Assembly (NCBI GenBank): GCA_025451095.1
Contig: JANWLB010000049.1
Coordinates: forward strand, 1 to 64,000
Reading direction: 5' to 3'
From: Alphaproteobacteria bacterium
GTDB lineage: Bacteria > Pseudomonadota > Alphaproteobacteria > Micavibrionales > Micavibrionaceae
Length of the DNA stretch: 64,000 nucleotides
Position 1 is the stretch's first letter. Every line of letters begins with the position of its first letter. The translations under genes were made by a program, and so were the position numbers. Below, in pieces: positions 60,173-64,000 of this stretch. The notes below the pieces were generated by a model, which was not told the origin of the DNA, did not search any database, and saw only the letters and a program-made list of their open reading frames with translations.

Positions 60173-61165
60173 CTAGCGGTCCGTGCCGGTTTTGGACAGC
60201 GGGTGCTTGTCCTCGACCGTTTTCTTCGCCTTGTCGCCCACGATGTGCGTGTAGATCTGCGTGGTCGCGATGTCGGCGTGACCGAGCATCTTCTGGACCG
60301 AACGCAGGTCGGCGCCGTTGCTAAGCAGATGCGTGGCAAAGGCGTGACGCAGAATGTGCGGGCTGACGCGGCCGGCTTCGATACCGGCAGAGTCGGCCAG
60401 ATCCTTCAGGAGCTGGGCGAAGCGCTGACGGGTCAGGTGGCCGCTTTCCGACGTGCGGGACGGGAAGAGCCACTGGCTCTGCGTTCCCTTGTCATCGGAA
60501 GCGATGAACTGCTGACGGACATCAAGGTAATTCTTGACGGCCTTTTGCGCCGGCTCGGACAGGGGCACCATGCGCTCCCGGCCGCCTTTTCCGGCAACCA
60601 TCAGGAACTGCATGTCCTCGCCGATGGCGGACATGGGCAGACCAACCAGTTCAGAGACGCGCAGGCCGGTGGCGTAGAGCATCTCCAGCAGGCAGACCAG
60701 GCGGATGCTGTCGGCGCCGCCGCTCTGTGCGGCCGTTCTGATCAGGCCACTGACTTCCGATTCGCTCAAGGTCTTGGGCAGAGTGCGTGTCTGCTTGGGG
60801 CTCTCGATCGATGAGGTCGGGTCTTCGCGGCGGATGTTCTCGGAAACCAGGTAGCGGTAGAACTGGCGCATGGCCGAAAGGCGGCGGGCGACGGTCCGGG
60901 TGGCGATCTGGTTCTTGTTTTTGCCTTTTACGTGAATTTTGTTCCCGAGATCTTCAAGGTAGGTCTTGATCTCATTCGGACCCGCATCAACAATTTCCTT
61001 TTTGAATTTGTCGCGGAGATAAAGGCTGAAATCTGCTAAATCGCGCCAGTAGGCCTGACGCGTGTTCATCGCTGCACCACGCTCTGTGGTGAGCATATCT
61101 AAAAATGAATCCACCAAAGGATGAAGCTTCGGCTTCGGCATTGCTGGACGACCTGGACGTGCCAT
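60173..61165 (-). CDS. xerD: Site-specific tyrosine recombinase XerD
   Basis: Catalytic ATGLRVSELVGL, HILRHAFATHLLSNGADLRSVQKMLGHADIATTQIYTHI. Confidence 0.95.
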   Translation of the reverse strand: MARPGRPAMPKPKLHPLVDSFLDMLTTERGAAMNTRQAYWRDLADFSLYLRDKFKKEIVDAGPNEIKTYLEDLGNKIHVKGKNKNQIATRTVARRLSAMRQFYRYLVSENIRREDPTSSIESPKQTRTLPKTLSESEVSGLIRTAAQSGGADSIRLVCLLEMLYATGLRVSELVGLPMSAIGEDMQFLMVAGKGGRERMVPLSEPAQKAVKNYLDVRQQFIASDDKGTQSQWLFPSRTSESGHLTRQRFAQLLKDLADSAGIEAGRVSPHILRHAFATHLLSNGADLRSVQKMLGHADIATTQIYTHIVGDKAKKTVEDKHPLSKTGTDR

Positions 61166-61180
61166 AGTTTTTCTCCTTGT

Positions 61181-62992
61181 TTATTTACTCAAACCCATAA
61201 CTATCTCTTGTGACAGTTCACGGGCTTCTTTTGTTAACCCCACTGCTTCAAGACTACTCAACACTTCCCGGAGCAACCCCGCACTCATATTCTCCGGGGG
61301 CACTCCGCGAAGAGCGAGGGAACTTAAAAGAATGACCTCACCCAGACGCTTATCGTTTCTGGCATTCTCAAGGCTATCTATTAAGCCACTAGATGGCATT
61401 ACATAACAGCCACCTAATGTCAAGTCTATTTCTTTGTCATAAGCATTTGACCACGTATAATTATGTAATTTTCCACCTTTGTCAAGTTTTTCATACATAG
61501 CCCTTATAAGCTGTTCACGGTCTCTGCCCAGCTGGCTCATGTCAAGGGCCGCGGCGGGAGTGTATGAAGATTTATTTGTGGAAAACCCAAGACGGGCGTC
61601 ATAGGCCGCATGCCAGAGCAGGCCTTCGTTGCCTTTGAAGGACAAGTTGGCCCATTTCTGTCGCCAGCTGGCGGGCATTTCCGTGCCGGAGGCGATAAAG
61701 AGCTGGATGGCTGTTTTGGCTGATTCATCAGGAAAATCAGCAGGTTTTGTGTCCTTCAGGAAGCCCGAGAACGGAAGGAGGGCGCTTAAACCATACTCCT
61801 TGGACAGGATCAGGGCGCGGAGAATCACATCCGAAAGAACCGCTGTTTTCGACGCTTTGGCTGACTGGTAGAGCCAAGCCAGGCGCTGGCCGTCTTCAAT
61901 ATTTCTGTACTCGTTCAGGCTGTCCTTATCCGTGGCGAGAAAGGCAAAGGCCTGGTTTTTATAATAGTTAACAAGATCGCTTTCCTGCTGAATGCCCAGG
62001 CTTACGGCATGGGATATGAGCTTGAGCCGGGCATCGGCCGGCAGGTTCTTGTCGCGGGTCAGAAGGGCGGTCGTGAAGGGGTCGAGTTCCTTGATGTCCA
62101 GTTTTCTGATCTGGCTGTAATCCATCCGGCCATCGGCCATCAGGACGGCCTTTTCCAGCGGGCTCAGCTCCGCCAGGTCCTTGGCTGACTTTACCGTGTA
62201 GCGGAAGTTATCTTTCTCGAGAACCTGCTGGATGATTTTGCTCTCGGGCGGGCCGCTGGCGCCGGAAGACAGGGAGATGGTTTCGGCCGTATCCATTTTT
62301 GAAAGCAGGTGTGCGCAAATCGCGCCCATATTCTTCCAGGCGGGCAGGCCATTAAAACGGCCTTTCAGCGCATTCATTTCAAGGCAGGCCAGCGAGGGCT
62401 GCCCGTCATACATCATGGCCAGTATGCCGGCATGAACCAGGTTTTCATGATAGGGCTCGCCTGGATTTTCGGTGTACAGCTTCACGGCGCTGGTGAAGTC
62501 GCCTTGCTCCGAAAGTTTCTCGATGCGCAGCGTAAGAAGATCTTTTCCGGGCGGTATGTCGTTGCCGTTCTTGAGCATCGATGTGTCGGCCTGCGTCAGC
62601 ATGACGCGGCGGACGAGGTTCTGGATCGTGGCGTAACGGGATTCGGAAGGCAGTTCCGTCAGAAGCCACGAGATGAAGCGGCGCTCGCTGCCGTCCCACA
62701 TGTCGATCCCCAAGGTTCCTTCCTTGATGGTGCTCAGCGTGCCGATCGATTCCGTTTGCGTTGTCAGACCGGAAGAGCGGGGCGCGCGCTTTTTTTCCGG
62801 CGCATTGCCGCTGTCTTCGTCGTGCTGGGACGCGGCGGGAGTCCGGGGGGCTGGATTTTTGCTCACGGGCTGGCTGCCGGCCATGCGGTCGTCATCGGAT
62901 TCGGCGCGGACGCTGCCGCCCATAGCCAGAAGGGCGCATGCCAGCAGAAAGAAAAATGAAAATGCTCTAATGCGATTCAAAAAATTTGTCAT
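61181..62992 (-). CDS. Secreted/periplasmic hypothetical protein, about 603 aa
   Basis: Signal peptide MTNFLNRIRAFSFFFLLACALLAMGGSVRA; helical-repeat-like body. Confidence 0.8.
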   Translation of the reverse strand: MTNFLNRIRAFSFFFLLACALLAMGGSVRAESDDDRMAGSQPVSKNPAPRTPAASQHDEDSGNAPEKKRAPRSSGLTTQTESIGTLSTIKEGTLGIDMWDGSERRFISWLLTELPSESRYATIQNLVRRVMLTQADTSMLKNGNDIPPGKDLLTLRIEKLSEQGDFTSAVKLYTENPGEPYHENLVHAGILAMMYDGQPSLACLEMNALKGRFNGLPAWKNMGAICAHLLSKMDTAETISLSSGASGPPESKIIQQVLEKDNFRYTVKSAKDLAELSPLEKAVLMADGRMDYSQIRKLDIKELDPFTTALLTRDKNLPADARLKLISHAVSLGIQQESDLVNYYKNQAFAFLATDKDSLNEYRNIEDGQRLAWLYQSAKASKTAVLSDVILRALILSKEYGLSALLPFSGFLKDTKPADFPDESAKTAIQLFIASGTEMPASWRQKWANLSFKGNEGLLWHAAYDARLGFSTNKSSYTPAAALDMSQLGRDREQLIRAMYEKLDKGGKLHNYTWSNAYDKEIDLTLGGCYVMPSSGLIDSLENARNDKRLGEVILLSSLALRGVPPENMSAGLLREVLSSLEAVGLTKEARELSQEIVMGLSK

Positions 62993-63110
62993 TGGGTATA
63001 GTTTTCGTGATTTCGGATTGTTCAACCGGGACGTCGGCCAGAATCAGAAATGAGAAGACGCCCGCAATCACCAGAACCGTCACGGCAAGTGCGATATGTA
63101 TAAATTTCAT
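62967..63110 (-). CDS. Small membrane protein, 47 aa (MKFIHIALAVTVLVIAGVFSFLILADVPVEQSEITKTIPNDKFFESH)
   Basis: Absent from the ORF track because of length; AAAGGAG Shine-Dalgarno; single TM helix; 3' end overlaps the start of the downstream 603-aa CDS. Confidence 0.7.
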   Translation of the reverse strand: MKFIHIALAVTVLVIAGVFSFLILADVPVEQSEITKTIPNDKFFESH

Positions 63111-63277
63111 GGCGGAGCTCCTTTCTGGCAATTGGAAAGTGTCCTGAACCTAATAAAGAGTTCTGCGAAATACAATGGGTGAAATGTGATGTGTGGAATG
63201 AGGAAACTAAATGCCTGTTGTTTTGAAGTCCGGCGGCAGAATAGTATGCAGGCGACAAGGATTGCCGCTGATTATTG

Positions 63278-63859
63278 ATGAATATGAACAATAGCAATGA
63301 AAGCCTGGCCACGCTGATCCGCGCGCGACTGGAGCGCCCGATCTGCTTGATTGGTCTTATGGGAACAGGAAAGACACGTTTGGGCCGTCTGCTGGCTGAA
63401 GCGTTTTCGCTGCCTTTCTTTGATTCGGATGAAGAGATCGAAAAAGCGGCGGGCATGGATATATCTGAAATCTTTGAACGTTTCGGTGAATCTTATTTCC
63501 GTGATGGGGAAACCCGCGTCCTTCGGCGTTTGCTGGATGGCCCTCTGTGCGTGTTGGCGACGGGTGGCGGAGCCGTCATGACGCCGGAGACGGGTGAAGC
63601 GGTCTGGAAAAAAACAATATCGCTGTGGATAAAAGCGGATCTGCCCGTCATGCTGGAGCGCACCGGACGCACCGACCGTCGCCCGCTACTGAAAAACGGC
63701 AACCCCGAGGAGATACTGAGGACTCTGATGGAGAAGCGTTATCCTGTATATTCAAAGGCCGATATCATGATTGAAAGTCATGGCGGACCCGTGGAAGTCA
63801 TGCTGAACAAGGCGCTGCGCGGGTTACATGGCTTTTTGTATAAAGAGGCGGCGCCATGA
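63278..63859 (+). CDS. aroK: Shikimate kinase
   Basis: ICLIGLMGTGKTRLGRLLAEAFSLPFFDSDEEIEKAAGMDISEIFERFGESYFRDGE...LATGGGAV. Confidence 0.95.
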   Translation: MNMNNSNESLATLIRARLERPICLIGLMGTGKTRLGRLLAEAFSLPFFDSDEEIEKAAGMDISEIFERFGESYFRDGETRVLRRLLDGPLCVLATGGGAVMTPETGEAVWKKTISLWIKADLPVMLERTGRTDRRPLLKNGNPEEILRTLMEKRYPVYSKADIMIESHGGPVEVMLNKALRGLHGFLYKEAAP

Positions 63860-64000
63860 AAAAGGGCGGCCTGAAGCAGAAGGAGACTATGACGGTATAT
63901 CATACGGTGGATGTTGACCTGGGTGCGCGCTCCTACCCGATCCATATCGGCGAGGGGCTGATTGAGGCGCTGGGCGCTCTGATGCCGTTCGACATGGCCG
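63856..64000 (+). CDS. aroB: 3-dehydroquinate synthase (3' truncated by window edge)
   Basis: ATGA overlap with the aroK stop; TVDVDLGARSYPIHIGEGLIEALGALMPFD is the AroB N-terminus. Confidence 0.9.
   Translation, partial: MKKGGLKQKETMTVYHTVDVDLGARSYPIHIGEGLIEALGALMPFDMA

Noticed and set aside
60173-61165. xerD considered as evidence of an integrated mobile element
   Set aside because: The sequence is the housekeeping XerD type, with accA and aroKB nearby; no att-like repeats, integrase-associated cargo or tRNA target seen.

Overview
The window is a 64 kb stretch of an alphaproteobacterial chromosome. It is dense with housekeeping genes; I see no rRNA or tRNA genes, CRISPR array, prophage or IS element. 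From left to right: the 3' part of prfC; a penicillin-acylase/acid-ceramidase-like Ntn hydrolase; a fused membrane/spermidine-synthase protein; a SUF Fe-S operon (rrf2-sufB-[71-aa membrane ORF]-sufC-sufD-sufS-sufT-sufA); a tandem pair of small paralogous unknown proteins behind a structured leader; dusA; fabA-fabB-fabI; a DUF3445/heme-dependent demethylase-like gene; ugpQ; a yqgE/algH gene; pnp; gpmA; the translation/maturation block rpsO-truB-rbfA-infB-nusA-rimP; trmB-metK-xre-lnt-corC-ybeY-phoH-miaB; a 2-hydroxyacid dehydrogenase; an amino-acid permease; a 1279-aa membrane coiled-coil protein; a HAD phosphatase, rssA-like patatin, msbA and an alpha/beta hydrolase; cobT-cobS-dnaJ-like-bolA; an RHH protein; accA; xerD; a secreted 614-aa unknown; aroK; and the 5' end of aroB. 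No clearly new multi-gene system stands out. The best leads are local: (i) the tandem PTIxRN...VGxYxP paralog pair with its structured leader, (ii) a membrane microprotein inside the suf operon, (iii) phoH with no conventional start codon at its expected 5' end, (iv) an intrinsic terminator in the rimP-nusA-infB leader, (v) lineage-specific genes inserted into normally conserved operons, (vi) several stand-alone small proteins missed by a 60-aa ORF cutoff, and (vii) the giant coiled-coil protein. All identifications were made by reading the sequence; no database search was run.
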